From Sphingomonas lenta (GTDB taxonomy: Bacteria > Pseudomonadota > Alphaproteobacteria > Sphingomonadales > Sphingomonadaceae), in NCBI RefSeq assembly GCF_002288825.1, contig NZ_NSLI01000004.1, positions 122,501 through 186,500 of the forward strand: a stretch of 64,000 nucleotides of DNA, read 5' to 3'. Under the pieces are notes generated by a model. It did not search any database, was not told the DNA's origin, and was given only the letters and a program-made list of their open reading frames with translations. The position numbers and the translations under genes are program-made. The number at the start of each line of letters is the position of its first letter. The first letter of the stretch is position 1. This document shows positions 9,323 to 18,706 of the stretch, one piece after another.

Positions 9323-11758
9323 ATGCCCCTCTCGCAGAACGAAGCGGAAATCCGCGAATTCGACCTTGTCGTCGTTGGTGGTGGGCTGTCGGGCCTCTGC
9401 GCGGCGATTGGCGCCGCGCGCGAAGGAGCGAGGGTCGCCTTGGTCCAGGATCGACCGGTGTTCGGCGGCAACTGCTCGAGCGAGGTACGGGTGGTTCCGC
9501 ACGGCGCCAACCACAGCAACGCGTGGGCGGGCCATACGGGGGTGACGCTCTCGCTTCTTCTCGAGGATCGAGCGTCCAATCACGAGGCGTTTCCCGATCA
9601 CGGGATGATCAACTCGCATTTCGACTTCACGCTGCTCCAAGCGGCGCATCGTGAGCCGAACCTGACGTTCCTGCTGAACACCGTCGTCCGCGCCGTCGAC
9701 AGCGAGCCCTTGCCCGAATCGTCGGGGAACTCCGAGCCCACCTCCAACGGGCTCGGCCGCATCGGTGGCGGGGACAGGCGTATACTGGCCGTGCATGCGA
9801 CACAAATGGGTAGCGAGAAGGAGATTCGCCTCGTGGCGCCCCAGTTCATCGACGCGACCGGCGACGGCACGGTGGGCCACCTCGCCGGTGCGGATTACCG
9901 CTACGGCCGAGAGGCTCGCGACGAGTTCAACGAGTCCCTCGCGCCGGTCCTTCCGGACGATGTCACCATGGGCGCGACGATCACCATGCGCGCGCGGGAT
10001 GTAGGCCGACCCGTCGACTACGACCCGCCGCCCTGGATCGAACGCTACGAGACGGCGGCCGACATCGGCTTCAAGCGGACGCTGTACCACCTCAACAAGC
10101 CGGTCTACGGTGGCTACTGGTGGCTCGAGGTGTGCAACCCCTTCCACCAGATCGACGACAACCCGGAGGTGCGCCACGAGCTGCACCGGCATGTGCTCGG
10201 CATCTGGAACTACATCAAGAACCACTCCGAGCATCGTGAGCAGGCGCGCAACTACGCACTGGACTGGGTCGGCATGATCCCGGGCAAGCGCGAGAGCCGT
10301 CGCCTCATGGGCGACGTGATGATGACCGAACACGACTGCCACAATGATCGCGGCTGGCCGGACGCGATAGGATATGCGGGCTGGTGGATCGATCTCCACA
10401 TCAAGGGCGGCATTCTGAATAAGAAGGATCCCGGCGAACGCGAAAACGCCGACAAGAACTACAAGCACTGGATCCGGATACCGACCTTCACGCTGCCGCT
10501 CCGCGCCTTTTACAGCCGGAACGTCGTGAACCTGTGGATCGCGGGGCGTTGCTTCAGCACCACGCACGTGGCGCTGGGCCCCGCCCGGGTTATGCAGACG
10601 TTGGGCCAATTGGGCCAGAGCGTCGGCATGGCCGCCGCGGGCGCGGTCGCGGCGGACGTGCTCCCCCGCGAGTTCGCGGCGCACAACGGTCCGCATCTCG
10701 CCCCGTATCAACAGCGCCTGCTTCGCGCTGACGTCCGCGTTCCTGGCATCGTCAATCGCGACCCGGCCGACCTCGCCTTGAATGCCAGCGCGACCGCCAG
10801 CAGCGAAGCGCGTCTCGATCTTCAGCGCGCGAACGAGACGACCTGGTACTGGTTGGGCGAGGACGCGGGACCGGGGCGCATGGCGTCGCCCGGCCTTGGA
10901 ATGGTCGTGCCCCTGACCGAGGCCCGACTGGACTCCGTAGAGTTCTACCTGCGCAGCGAGGCTGAAGCGCCGCAGCGTCTGCAGGTGGTCGTGCAGCGTC
11001 TGAACAGGATCTGGGACAGGGTCGACGATCTGCCGATCGTCGCTCGCGGCCGGATCGAGATCGAGCCGGGGGCGCGGGGCTGGCACGCCGCCCGTCTGGA
11101 CGCCGCCGTCGAGCCCGGTCACCCATACCGTATCGCGATCCTGGGCGGCGAACATGTGGGGTGGGCGGAGGCCGTCGAGTGGCCGGCCGGCACGACGCTG
11201 CAGTACCTCTATGTCTCCTCGGGCGGGCCGGAGCCGCACAACGCGCATCTCGAGGCCTTCGCGCCGGACGAGGTCCACATCCCCGCCTACCGGCACTGGC
11301 GCCAGCTCCGCGCCGCCCTCGCGATGCGCACGTCGCCGGATCAGCGGCCGTTCGGTGCAGGGAACGTAAACAACGGTGTCGCTTGGCCCGAACGGCTCCC
11401 GGGCCTGTGGATGTCCGATCCGGAACTATCGATGCCTCAGCGGCTGGATCTCGAGTTCCCCGAGCCGCGACCGGTATCATCCGTGCGGCTGTCGTTTGAC
11501 ACGAACTTGGCGCGTTTCACGCAATCGGAAGCCGCGTTCTTTCGCGCGCCCGAGTGCGTGCGCGACTTCCGCCTTCTCGCCCTGGAAGGCGACGGCTGGC
11601 GCGAGGTCCATGTCGAGCGCGGCAATTATCAACGGCACAGGGTCATCGACTTCCCGGAGGTGACGACGTCGGCTCTTCGCCTGGAAGTCGAGGCGACGAA
11701 CGGTGCGCCCGAGGCTCGCCTGTATGAGTTTCGAGCCTATTCGAGCATATCCGATTAG
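9323..11758 (+). CDS. FAD-dependent oxidoreductase with C-terminal carbohydrate-binding-like domain
   Basis: An 811-residue protein. VVVGGGLSGLCAAIGAAREG near residue 15 is an FAD-binding Rossmann motif, and FGGNCSSEVR (about residue 48) is typical of the FAD_oxidored family (PF12831-like). The last 300 residues look like beta-rich discoidin/F5-8-type modules (RLDLEFPEPRPVSSVRLSFD; ending in an acidic RLYEFRAYS). There is no signal peptide. The ATG at 9323 is chosen because similarity begins right after it; a longer upstream frame would run through the GH125 gene. It is co-transcribed with GH125 and probably oxidises a sugar or sugar derivative released from mannosides. The exact substrate cannot be read from the sequence. 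Confidence 0.85.
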   Translation: MPLSQNEAEIREFDLVVVGGGLSGLCAAIGAAREGARVALVQDRPVFGGNCSSEVRVVPHGANHSNAWAGHTGVTLSLLLEDRASNHEAFPDHGMINSHFDFTLLQAAHREPNLTFLLNTVVRAVDSEPLPESSGNSEPTSNGLGRIGGGDRRILAVHATQMGSEKEIRLVAPQFIDATGDGTVGHLAGADYRYGREARDEFNESLAPVLPDDVTMGATITMRARDVGRPVDYDPPPWIERYETAADIGFKRTLYHLNKPVYGGYWWLEVCNPFHQIDDNPEVRHELHRHVLGIWNYIKNHSEHREQARNYALDWVGMIPGKRESRRLMGDVMMTEHDCHNDRGWPDAIGYAGWWIDLHIKGGILNKKDPGERENADKNYKHWIRIPTFTLPLRAFYSRNVVNLWIAGRCFSTTHVALGPARVMQTLGQLGQSVGMAAAGAVAADVLPREFAAHNGPHLAPYQQRLLRADVRVPGIVNRDPADLALNASATASSEARLDLQRANETTWYWLGEDAGPGRMASPGLGMVVPLTEARLDSVEFYLRSEAEAPQRLQVVVQRLNRIWDRVDDLPIVARGRIEIEPGARGWHAARLDAAVEPGHPYRIAILGGEHVGWAEAVEWPAGTTLQYLYVSSGGPEPHNAHLEAFAPDEVHIPAYRHWRQLRAALAMRTSPDQRPFGAGNVNNGVAWPERLPGLWMSDPELSMPQRLDLEFPEPRPVSSVRLSFDTNLARFTQSEAAFFRAPECVRDFRLLALEGDGWREVHVERGNYQRHRVIDFPEVTTSALRLEVEATNGAPEARLYEFRAYSSISD

Positions 11759-11954
11759 GTCGCCTCGCCCGCCGCCGTCCGGCTAGGCGGGCCAAGTCCA
11801 GGCGAACGCCTCGCGCGCCGTCCGCCCCTCAACTCGACAGTCGAGCGGCTCCCCGCTATGCGGGGCCGACCGCGTCGAGGCTTCCCGCCGCCTCGCGCGG
11901 GCGTCTCCGGCGTTCCACCACGTTCCGAAGCGGTGAACAGGTAACAGCATTTCG

Positions 11955-12731
11955 ATGTCGCGCGCCAAGTCTTCAACGCCCGAGAACGGCATCCATGCGC
12001 GCGGGCTTCCCGCCCAGCCCAACAACAGCCTGATCACCGGCATCGATTGTCTGCAGCAGCTTGTCGGCGCCGGTGGGCCGATCGGATCGCGCGAGGTCGC
12101 GCGACGCATGGGGCTGACGCACACGCGGGTAAACCGCATCCTGGGCACGCTCGCCTATATGGGCCTGCTCGAGCGCGATGCGGACCGCCGTTACCGGCCC
12201 GGCCCACGCCTTCACGCGCTGGCGGCCCAGAGCATGATGGCGTCGGGCCTCCTTCCTGCCGCCCTGCCGACCCTCAAGGAACTGCGTAGCGACGGTTATA
12301 CGGTGGCGCTCGGCACCATATGGAACGGACAGGTCTGCTACCTCTTCCACGAACGGCCGGGTCAATCCATCGAGGGCGCGATCCTGAGGCATGAGCTGTG
12401 GCCGGCGGATCACTCGACGATCGGCGTCGCGCTTCTCGCCGCCCAGGACGGTCCGCCGGGGCCGATCCCGCCTGCGCCTGGCAATGTTCCCGAATCGCTG
12501 CTTCCGGGCCAGGATATCGAGACGACCGTGGAGGCGGCGCGCAAACGGGGTTACGCCGTGCTCAAGTTCGAAGATGACATCGTGTCGATCGGCACCACGA
12601 TCGGGCATCCCCCCGTCGCGGGGGTGGCGATCTCGAGCCGTCATATCGGCGACAACTTCATCCCTGACATCTCCAAGCGGCTTCAGGCGGCCGCGGATGC
12701 GATCGAGCAGCGACTGGCCAGCGGCGGCTAG
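11955..12731 (+). CDS. IclR-family transcriptional regulator
   Basis: A 258-residue protein with an N-terminal winged helix-turn-helix (SREVARRMGLTHTRVNRILG at about residues 45-64) and a C-terminal IclR effector-binding domain (ILRHELWPADHSTIGVALLA, then GVAISSRHIG). It sits in the middle of the mannan locus and is the only local DNA-binding protein, so it is the best candidate to bind the palindromes found at 361, 5872, 6017, 12773 and 12928. Family members usually act as repressors released by a metabolite. The 196-bp gap before it (11759-11954) contains no recognisable gene or copy of that operator. Confidence 0.9.
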   Translation: MSRAKSSTPENGIHARGLPAQPNNSLITGIDCLQQLVGAGGPIGSREVARRMGLTHTRVNRILGTLAYMGLLERDADRRYRPGPRLHALAAQSMMASGLLPAALPTLKELRSDGYTVALGTIWNGQVCYLFHERPGQSIEGAILRHELWPADHSTIGVALLAAQDGPPGPIPPAPGNVPESLLPGQDIETTVEAARKRGYAVLKFEDDIVSIGTTIGHPPVAGVAISSRHIGDNFIPDISKRLQAAADAIEQRLASGG

Positions 12732-12772
12732 ATCGGCCGCTAACCCGTCAAGCGCTCGATCTAGGCTAACCT

Positions 12773-12789
12773 GGTGCGCCTAGAGCACC
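12773..12789. promoter_or_regulatory. Candidate IclR-type operator, most symmetrical copy
   Basis: GGTGC-GCCTAGA-GCACC; the arms extend to a perfect 7-bp inverted repeat (CTGGTGC/GCACCAG, 12771-12791). It lies 42 bp after the IclR stop codon and 204 bp before the GH5-like gene, paired with a second site at 12928. Confidence 0.5.
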
Positions 12790-12927
12790 AGTAAAGGGAT
12801 GGCTGGTTTCCCTTGTGCCGAACGCGGTTGGGCCGGCTGACATTCTGTTTGCGTCGTTGCCGTGAGAGCGCAGAGGGCGATCGACGCATCTCGAAGCCCC
12901 TTGCCGAAACAGATTAGGCTGCTCTAT

Positions 12928-12944
12928 GGTGCGAATATAGTACC
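12928..12944. promoter_or_regulatory. Candidate IclR-type operator upstream of the GH5-like gene
   Basis: GGTGC-GAATATA-GTACC ends 48 bp before the ATG at 12993, the same spacing as the sites upstream of the TonB receptor and the 617-aa gene. Together with 12773 it could allow looping. Confidence 0.5.
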
Positions 12945-12992
12945 GGTTCAGCGTGGCAGTCGACCTGCGAACCAGCCTGGGCGAGGAGCGGA

Positions 12993-14852
12993 ATGGATCG
13001 GCGCACTTTCTCGGTCATGCTCGCCGCCTCGGGCGCCGCTCTGATCGGGTCCCGGGCGGCAGGCTTCGTCCCTAGCTCGGGGCGACCGCAGCCGTTCATC
13101 AGGCGCGGGCCTCGAGGCGACCTGCTGCGTGACGGTCGCACTTTCCGCTTCATCGGCGCGAACATGCCGGAGGTGACCCACATCCGTACGGATTGGGACC
13201 TGGAGCAGGGCGACCGTTTCCGCCTGCCCACCACCGACGAGATCGACTGGATCGTCGAGGCGGCCGCCCAGGCCAACTTCAAGGTGATCCGGACCTGGTG
13301 CTTCCCCAGCTTCCTTCAGCCCGAGAACCCGGCGTCGACGCACTACTTCCATCGCAACCCCGACGGGATCACCGTCACGCTGGACGAGCCTCGTTTCAGG
13401 CTTTTCGACTATTTCCTCGCTCGCTGCCGGGAGCTCGGCGTCTACGCCCAGGTGCCGTTCGTCTTCCTCATCGGCGTGGATCAATGGGCGGACGCTGCCG
13501 GCGACCCGCATCCGCAACTGCTGGACTTCGTGGAAAAGGTGATCGGCCGCGTCAACACGAGGACGGGCGTCCGCTACCGGGACGACCCGACCATCTTCTG
13601 CTGGGAAAGCGGCAACGAGGCGAAGCCGACGGCGCGCTGGATCGCGGCGCTCGCCGCCTTCGTGAAGCGGCTCGATCCCAACCACCTGTTCATGGACGGC
13701 CGCTGGGGCGCGAGCGACATCTACGATAGCTACCGCGACCCCGCGCTCGCCCGGAACCGCGACATCGACATCGTGTCCGTGCATACCTACGAGCGGCGGC
13801 CGAAGGGTTGGACCAACCCCCGGATGATCGGAGAGCTCAACCGGCTGCTCCGCGCCCAGGGCAGGGCGCTCGACGTCGGCGAGATCGACCCGAACACCTC
13901 CGTCGACGAACTCGCCGCCATCCTGAAGGCCACGATCGACGGCGGTGTAGCGAGCGCCTCGTGGTGGTCGTTCAAGGGAGCTCGCGCGAAAGGCGGCTAC
14001 ACGCATTGGAACGGCAAGGAGTGGGGGGGCAACGACGACCTGAAGTGGCCCGGTTTCGTGAGCCCGCTCGAAGGGGTGAAAGTCGAGAAGGCGAAGCTCG
14101 ACCTGCTCTGGAGCGCCGCGTACGCGATCGAGGGTAGGAGGCGGCCCGCGGCCCTGCCGGCGCCCACGCCCGCCAAGCTTCTGCCCATAAGGGACGTCGG
14201 CCATATCAGCTGGATCCCCGGCACGGGCGAGCAGGTCGCGGACGTCGAGCGTTCGACGCGCCCCGACGGCGGTTTCGCCGTGATCGCGAGCGCGTTCGAG
14301 ACCTTCCGCGCGTCGACCTACGACTTGTACTGCGACGCGACCGCAGAGCCCGGACAGCGCTACTATTACCGGATCCGCAGCCGCAACAGCGGGGGCATGG
14401 CCCGCTACTCGAACGTGGTCGGCCCGGTCGCCGTGCCGGCCAGGTGGCTCGTCGACGATCTCTGGGACCTTGAAAAGACCAGCAGCCACTCGCGCGCTTG
14501 TCGGATCGAATCGGACTACGACCTCGTCCCTTACCACGCCGACTTGTCCGTGCTCACCAGCACCGATGGGGAGGCTTCGGTCATCTATGGTCTGGCGGGA
14601 AACCTCTCCACGCTCCGCCTGATCTCAAACCGCGACACCGCCAGCCTGTTCATCGAAGCGTCGGCGGACGGCCGCTCGTGGTCGCCGATCAGGACCCGTC
14701 GGCGGGTCCATCCACCGTTCCATGCCGAGTTCAAGGGGCACCCGCGCATCACCCACGAAGCCGACGGGTTGGAAGCGAAAGCCTATACCCATGTTCGCCT
14801 GCGCTTCGGGCGCGAGGACGCGATCTCCAGGGTCGAACTGAGCCATGCCTGA
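12993..14852 (+). CDS. Secreted GH5-like endo-beta-mannanase with C-terminal Fn3/discoidin-like region
   Basis: A 619-residue exported protein. The leader begins MDRRTFSVML, a Tat-like twin-arginine start. The catalytic part (residues about 40-385) has the clan GH-A acid/base in CWESGNEAK (about residue 209) and a nucleophile candidate in LDVGEIDP (about residue 298). It resembles GH5 subfamily 7-type beta-mannanases (GANMPEVTHI, VIRTWCFPSF). The C-terminal 230 residues look like beta-sandwich modules (YYYRIRSRNSGGMARYSNV resembles a fibronectin type III strand; the end resembles a discoidin-like fold). It probably cleaves mannan outside the inner membrane. Family is sure to clan level; mannan specificity is inferred from the neighbouring GH26 and GH125. 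Confidence 0.82.
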   Translation: MDRRTFSVMLAASGAALIGSRAAGFVPSSGRPQPFIRRGPRGDLLRDGRTFRFIGANMPEVTHIRTDWDLEQGDRFRLPTTDEIDWIVEAAAQANFKVIRTWCFPSFLQPENPASTHYFHRNPDGITVTLDEPRFRLFDYFLARCRELGVYAQVPFVFLIGVDQWADAAGDPHPQLLDFVEKVIGRVNTRTGVRYRDDPTIFCWESGNEAKPTARWIAALAAFVKRLDPNHLFMDGRWGASDIYDSYRDPALARNRDIDIVSVHTYERRPKGWTNPRMIGELNRLLRAQGRALDVGEIDPNTSVDELAAILKATIDGGVASASWWSFKGARAKGGYTHWNGKEWGGNDDLKWPGFVSPLEGVKVEKAKLDLLWSAAYAIEGRRRPAALPAPTPAKLLPIRDVGHISWIPGTGEQVADVERSTRPDGGFAVIASAFETFRASTYDLYCDATAEPGQRYYYRIRSRNSGGMARYSNVVGPVAVPARWLVDDLWDLEKTSSHSRACRIESDYDLVPYHADLSVLTSTDGEASVIYGLAGNLSTLRLISNRDTASLFIEASADGRSWSPIRTRRRVHPPFHAEFKGHPRITHEADGLEAKAYTHVRLRFGREDAISRVELSHA

Positions 14853-14869
14853 CCTCGGAGGCGCGATCG

Positions 14870-14890
14870 GACCAGACGATCGTCCTGGTC
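14870..14890. repeat. Inverted repeat between the two mannanase genes
   Basis: GACCAG and CTGGTC form 6-bp arms around a near-palindromic centre. It lies 18 bp after the GH5-like stop and 40 bp before the GH26 start. There is no T-tract, so it may be an operator or an mRNA-processing hairpin rather than a terminator. Confidence 0.3.
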
Positions 14891-14930
14891 ACGATGCGCC
14901 TCCTGACGAGCACCGACGAGAGGAGTCTTG

Positions 14931-16139
14931 ATGAACAGCGTCCCGCCGTCCCGGAATGCCGCATGTCACGTCGGCGCTCCCTCGAGCCGCTTGCGGCGTC
15001 GCCCAGGCCTACTCCGCCACGCGCGGGCCACCTTGGCCGGCCTGGCCGGGGCTCTCGCCCTGTTCGGTGCGGCTCCGGCTGCCGCTTCGGACGCCACTCC
15101 GGCGAACCCGAGCGCCATCCCGAAGGCGAGGGAGGTCCAGGCCATGTTGGCCTCGCTCACGCGACGCTCCGCGGACCGCCTGATCTCCGGCCAGTTCGCC
15201 GGCTACCCGAACGTGAACGATCTCGGCACGAACAACTTCGACATGGAGTATCTGCACGAGATCCATCGACGGAGCGGGGTCTATCCGAAGCTCACGGGGG
15301 CCGACTTCACCGGACGGACCGCCGCGAACGACAGCAACACGCGCACGTTTCGTTATGAAGCCGTCCTCCCGGCCCTGAAAGCCTGGTGGGCCAAGGGAGG
15401 CTACGTCACCACCTTCAGCCATTTCCCCCGTCCCGACACCTACGATCCGGCGACGCGCGCCGGTCCCAACATGCGAACCCCGGACGGCGGATACGACATG
15501 GCGCGCATCCTTCCCGGTGGCCCGGACCGGGCCAAGTGGGTCGCGATCATGGACCAGGAGATCGCCGCGCTCACCGATCTCCAACGCTCGGGTGTGGTTT
15601 CGCTCCACCGGTTGTTCCCTGAGATGAACGGCAACTGGTTCTGGTGGTGCGACCAGAAACCCGAGGTGTTCAAGCAGGTCTGGCGCGACGCCTTCGACTA
15701 CTACAAATCCAAGGGCGTCAACAACGCCCTGTGGGTGTTCAACACGACGCGCTTGGCCAACCAATACTACCCTGGGGACGACTATGTCGATTTCGTGAGC
15801 GTCAATCTCTACGATTTCTACTGGCCGACGCAGGAGCAGTATGAAGGTTTCCTGTCGCTCGGGAAGCCGTTCGGGATCTTCGAGTTCGGCCCGGGCACCA
15901 CGGATCCGGCGGCTCAGTTGGCCGCTCCGGTGCTGGGTGGAGCGAAGCGGGTGGCGCCACCCAACAACTACGACTGGCGCGACCTCGCGACCAGGATCAA
16001 GAGGGACTACCCTGAAACGTCCCTCTTCATGGTCTGGCACGACGGCTTCAAGATCGGCAATGGAAGGTATGTCCGGGAGTTCATGAACGACCCCTGGATG
16101 TTGAATCTCGGCGATCCGGTCGAACCCAGGCGTAAATAG
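14931..16139 (+). CDS. Secreted GH26 beta-mannanase
   Basis: A 402-residue protein starting at ATG 14931 behind an AGGAG site; the TTG at 14928 is a less likely start. The N-terminus has a basic region, a hydrophobic core (ATLAGLAGALALFGAAP) and an AxA-type cleavage site near residue 52. The mature part shows GH26 hallmarks: ISGQFAGYPN, the acid/base in LFPEMNGNWFWWC (about residue 231) and the nucleophile in GIFEFGPGT (about residue 318). It would hydrolyse beta-1,4-mannan in the periplasm or outside the cell, feeding the TonB receptor. It follows the GH5-like gene by 78 bp and may share its transcript. Confidence 0.9.
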   Translation: MNSVPPSRNAACHVGAPSSRLRRRPGLLRHARATLAGLAGALALFGAAPAAASDATPANPSAIPKAREVQAMLASLTRRSADRLISGQFAGYPNVNDLGTNNFDMEYLHEIHRRSGVYPKLTGADFTGRTAANDSNTRTFRYEAVLPALKAWWAKGGYVTTFSHFPRPDTYDPATRAGPNMRTPDGGYDMARILPGGPDRAKWVAIMDQEIAALTDLQRSGVVSLHRLFPEMNGNWFWWCDQKPEVFKQVWRDAFDYYKSKGVNNALWVFNTTRLANQYYPGDDYVDFVSVNLYDFYWPTQEQYEGFLSLGKPFGIFEFGPGTTDPAAQLAAPVLGGAKRVAPPNNYDWRDLATRIKRDYPETSLFMVWHDGFKIGNGRYVREFMNDPWMLNLGDPVEPRRK

Positions 16140-16316
16140 CGCAGCGGCCCCCAAATGGATGCGGCGAACCGAAGCGCGCGCCGGGCCGTGAACGACGAAC
16201 GGGAACGTCCGCGATCGGCGAGCCCTCGCCACGGCGGCGGACACCAAGGCGCGATCGCGGCTATGCCGGATAAGACTGAGATCGTTCGGACGACGCTTAC
16301 GAGACGGAGAAAGCCG

Positions 16317-17501
16317 ATGAGGCCGCTACTGACGCTTCCTTTGCTCCTTCTGGCCGGAGTTGCGGCTGCGCAGCCGGCGGTCGTCGGGCAACCCGTGGTT
16401 TCCGCCCCGGTCGGGCAGGGTCGCTGGACGCCGGAACGTGCCCAGGCATGGTACGCCGCCCAGCCCTGGATCGTGGGCGCGAACTTTCTCCCCTCCACGG
16501 CCATCAACCAGCTCGAGATGTTCCAGGCCGACACCTGGGATCCGCGCACGATCGACCGCGAGCTGGCGCTTGCCCGCTCGACCGGCATGAACACGGTGCG
16601 CGTGTACCTCCACGACCTGCTCTGGGATCAGGACCGCGCCGGCTTCATCAAGCGCATCGACGAGTTCCTCTCCATCGCGCATCGGCACGGCATTCGGCCT
16701 GTGCTGGTCCTGTTCGATAGCTGCTGGGACCCGGACCCGCAGCTCGGGCCGCAGCGCCGCCCGCTGCCCGGCGTCCACAATTCCGGCTGGGTCCAATCGC
16801 CCGGGCGACGCAGGCTCGTTGACCGTACCGAGCATCCACGCCTGCTGACCTATGTACGCGGTGTCGTGGGCCGGTTCGCGAAGGATGACCGCATTCTCGT
16901 GTGGGACGTTTGGAACGAGCCGGACAATGGCGGCGGAGGCAGCTACGAGGCGCTCCAACTTCCGGATGAGAAGGCGATGGTGGCGGAGCTCCTGCCGCGC
17001 GCCTTCGCCGCGGCTCGCGAGGCAGGTGCGACGCAGCCGCTCACGTCGGGCGTATGGACGGGCGGGAGCTGGGCCCCGGACTCGGCGACGCTTGACGAGA
17101 TCCATCGCATCCAGCTGGCGCAGTCGGATGTGATCAGCTTTCACCACTACGGCTGGCCCGAGGGCTTCGAAGAACGCATAGCGGAGCTCCGGCGCTATGG
17201 ACGTCCGGTCTTGTGCACCGAGTGGTTGGCGCGGGGCTTCGGCTCAACCGTGGATATGATTTTGCCGATCGCAAAGCGGGAGAGGGTGGCGGTGATCAAC
17301 TGGGGCCTAGTCGACGGGGACAGCCAAACGCGCTTTCCCTGGGACAGCTGGGAGCGGCCCTACGTCACGCGCGACCCTGCCGTGTGGCACCATGACCTGT
17401 TCCGCGTCGACGGCACGCCCTACCGACGTCGGGAGATTGAGCTCTTTCGCGAGTTGACCGGGCGAGGACAGGGGACGCCCGCGGCTTCCACGCGCAGGTG
17501 A
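16317..17501 (+). CDS. Secreted clan GH-A glycoside hydrolase (GH5-like)
   Basis: A 394-residue protein with a signal peptide (RPLLTLPLLLLAGVAAAQ). The TIM-barrel catalytic residues appear as WDVWNEPDN (acid/base, about residue 201) and LCTEWLARG (nucleophile, about residue 302). The motif MNTVRVYLHDLLWDQD is common in GH-A enzymes that automated pipelines often label as cellulase or 1,4-beta-xylanase. The ATG at 16317 has a GGAGA site upstream. As the third secreted hydrolase of the locus it could be an exo-acting beta-mannosidase or act on another hemicellulose linkage; the sequence does not settle this. The 177-bp gap before it shows no gene. Confidence 0.8.
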   Translation: MRPLLTLPLLLLAGVAAAQPAVVGQPVVSAPVGQGRWTPERAQAWYAAQPWIVGANFLPSTAINQLEMFQADTWDPRTIDRELALARSTGMNTVRVYLHDLLWDQDRAGFIKRIDEFLSIAHRHGIRPVLVLFDSCWDPDPQLGPQRRPLPGVHNSGWVQSPGRRRLVDRTEHPRLLTYVRGVVGRFAKDDRILVWDVWNEPDNGGGGSYEALQLPDEKAMVAELLPRAFAAAREAGATQPLTSGVWTGGSWAPDSATLDEIHRIQLAQSDVISFHHYGWPEGFEERIAELRRYGRPVLCTEWLARGFGSTVDMILPIAKRERVAVINWGLVDGDSQTRFPWDSWERPYVTRDPAVWHHDLFRVDGTPYRRREIELFRELTGRGQGTPAASTRR

Positions 17502-17965
17502 TGAACGCATCTCCTTGCGGGCGGCGATGCGTTCGTCACCTGCGCGCTTACCGGCTCGGCGCGCTCCGTTCGGGTCTTCTCCGACGACGCCGACACGCTA
17601 TTCGTCCGGGGTCGCGCCGATGGGCGGGCCCGGGATTCCGCGCGTACCGAACGGCTCGTTCAAGCGCCGCTACATGGGGAGTTTAGCGGGCATCCCCGCG
17701 TCGTGCTCCGCACTGATCGATAGGATGCCTATCATTCCAGCATCTGCGCCTCCTTCGGGCCAAGCGACGCGTCATCGTGGTTCGAGATCAGCTATGCACA
17801 ATGTACGTGACACTGCCCCGGCTGTCGTGACGGATTCCGCACATCGGGATGACCACGCTATGCCGGCTGAACGTCACTGCTGACGACTCGCTGAAGCTGG
17901 AGCTGACGTGCTCACCCGCCCCATTCTAAGCCGACGCTCGATGACTCGGCTACTACGCCGGCAGC
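17502..17965. other. Region without a convincing gene
   Basis: Open frames exist but none has a ribosome binding site or a recognisable family. One plus-strand frame starting near 17522 (VTCALTGSARSVRVFSDDAD) reads like a protein fragment and ends at TAG around 17721, so this may be a gene remnant at the end of the mannan locus. Confidence 0.4.
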
Positions 17966-18334
17966 ATGGAGTTCGTGCCGAACGACACGCGAGCAATGGC
18001 GCAGGACGTCAGTAACGCACTCGCGACGGTCGGCCGCGACCCCGACCGGGTCCAGTGCTTCGCCGCCCTGCCGACGCCCGACTCCGAACGGTTCGTGGAG
18101 GGACTGAAGCGCGGGGTGACGAAGCTCAGCGCGAACGGCGCGCTGATGTTTGGCCGCGTCGGACGGGCCCTGGAAGCGAGGCCGCTCGGCGCGCTCCGGG
18201 GCACGACGGAGCAGCTCAGCGCGATGGCGTTCGGCGTGGCGAGCGCGACCAATGCCGATCTACTCCGCTTCGGCGTCCTGCACCATCGCTCCCGAGCGAG
18301 TCTCGTGTCAGCGGTCGCCGACGGACGAGCATAG
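17966..18334 (+). CDS. Hypothetical protein, 122 aa
   Basis: The family is not recognised. The frame has strong G/C third-position bias and a protein-like composition (FVPNDTRAMAQDVSNAL, FAALPTPDSERFVEGLKRGV, ALMFGRVGRALEARP), consistent with a real or recently real gene. No signal peptide, membrane helix or cysteine motif stands out. Its end overlaps the tail of the broken response-regulator gene on the other strand by 27 bp, which suggests the 3' part may have been altered by the same decay. Confidence 0.45.
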   Translation: MEFVPNDTRAMAQDVSNALATVGRDPDRVQCFAALPTPDSERFVEGLKRGVTKLSANGALMFGRVGRALEARPLGALRGTTEQLSAMAFGVASATNADLLRFGVLHHRSRASLVSAVADGRA

Positions 18335-18634
18335 CGTGTTTGGCGCGTCCCTGGCCGCCTCCTTCCTGCCTTCGCCGAACGCGCGGTCGGGGCGTCGCTC
18401 CCGAAACGCACGCTCCAGCCCCGAGCCGTTCGGGTCGCCCGGCATCCGCACGTCGGTGACGACCGCGCGCACGTCGCCACGGGCGTCAAGCCGCGCCAGC
18501 GCCTCCGGCCCGCTCGCCGCCGCGATCACCTCCTAGCCCGCATCCTCGAACATGTCGGTCGTGAGCATGCGCAACGGCGGCTCGTCATCGACCACCAGGA
18601 TCAGGAGCGGTCGCGGTCGGTGCCGCTCATCCAT
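18308..18634 (-). pseudogene. Response regulator receiver domain, interrupted by an in-frame stop
   Basis: From ATG 18634 the frame reads LLILVVDDEPPLRMLTTDMF, the acidic-pocket start of a CheY-like receiver domain. It hits TAG at 18533-18535 where relatives have Tyr (DAG-stop-EVI), then continues in the same frame with AAASGPEALARLDARGDV and AVVTDVRMPG, containing the phospho-acceptor Asp. The end (after about residue 75) diverges from the family, so the C-terminal part is also damaged. It may once have partnered a nearby sensor such as the PAS protein at 18707. Confidence 0.7.
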
Positions 18635-18706
18635 GCGCGGCGAACGCGCCTAATCAGGAACGGATCTAACCGGGAGAGGAGCTCAACGGCAGCCGTCCTC
18701 TCTCCC

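Noticed and set aside
9311..11296. 661-codon minus-strand frame opposite the FAD oxidoreductase
   Set aside because: It is antisense to clear FAD-binding motifs; its composition is that of complementary high-GC codons.
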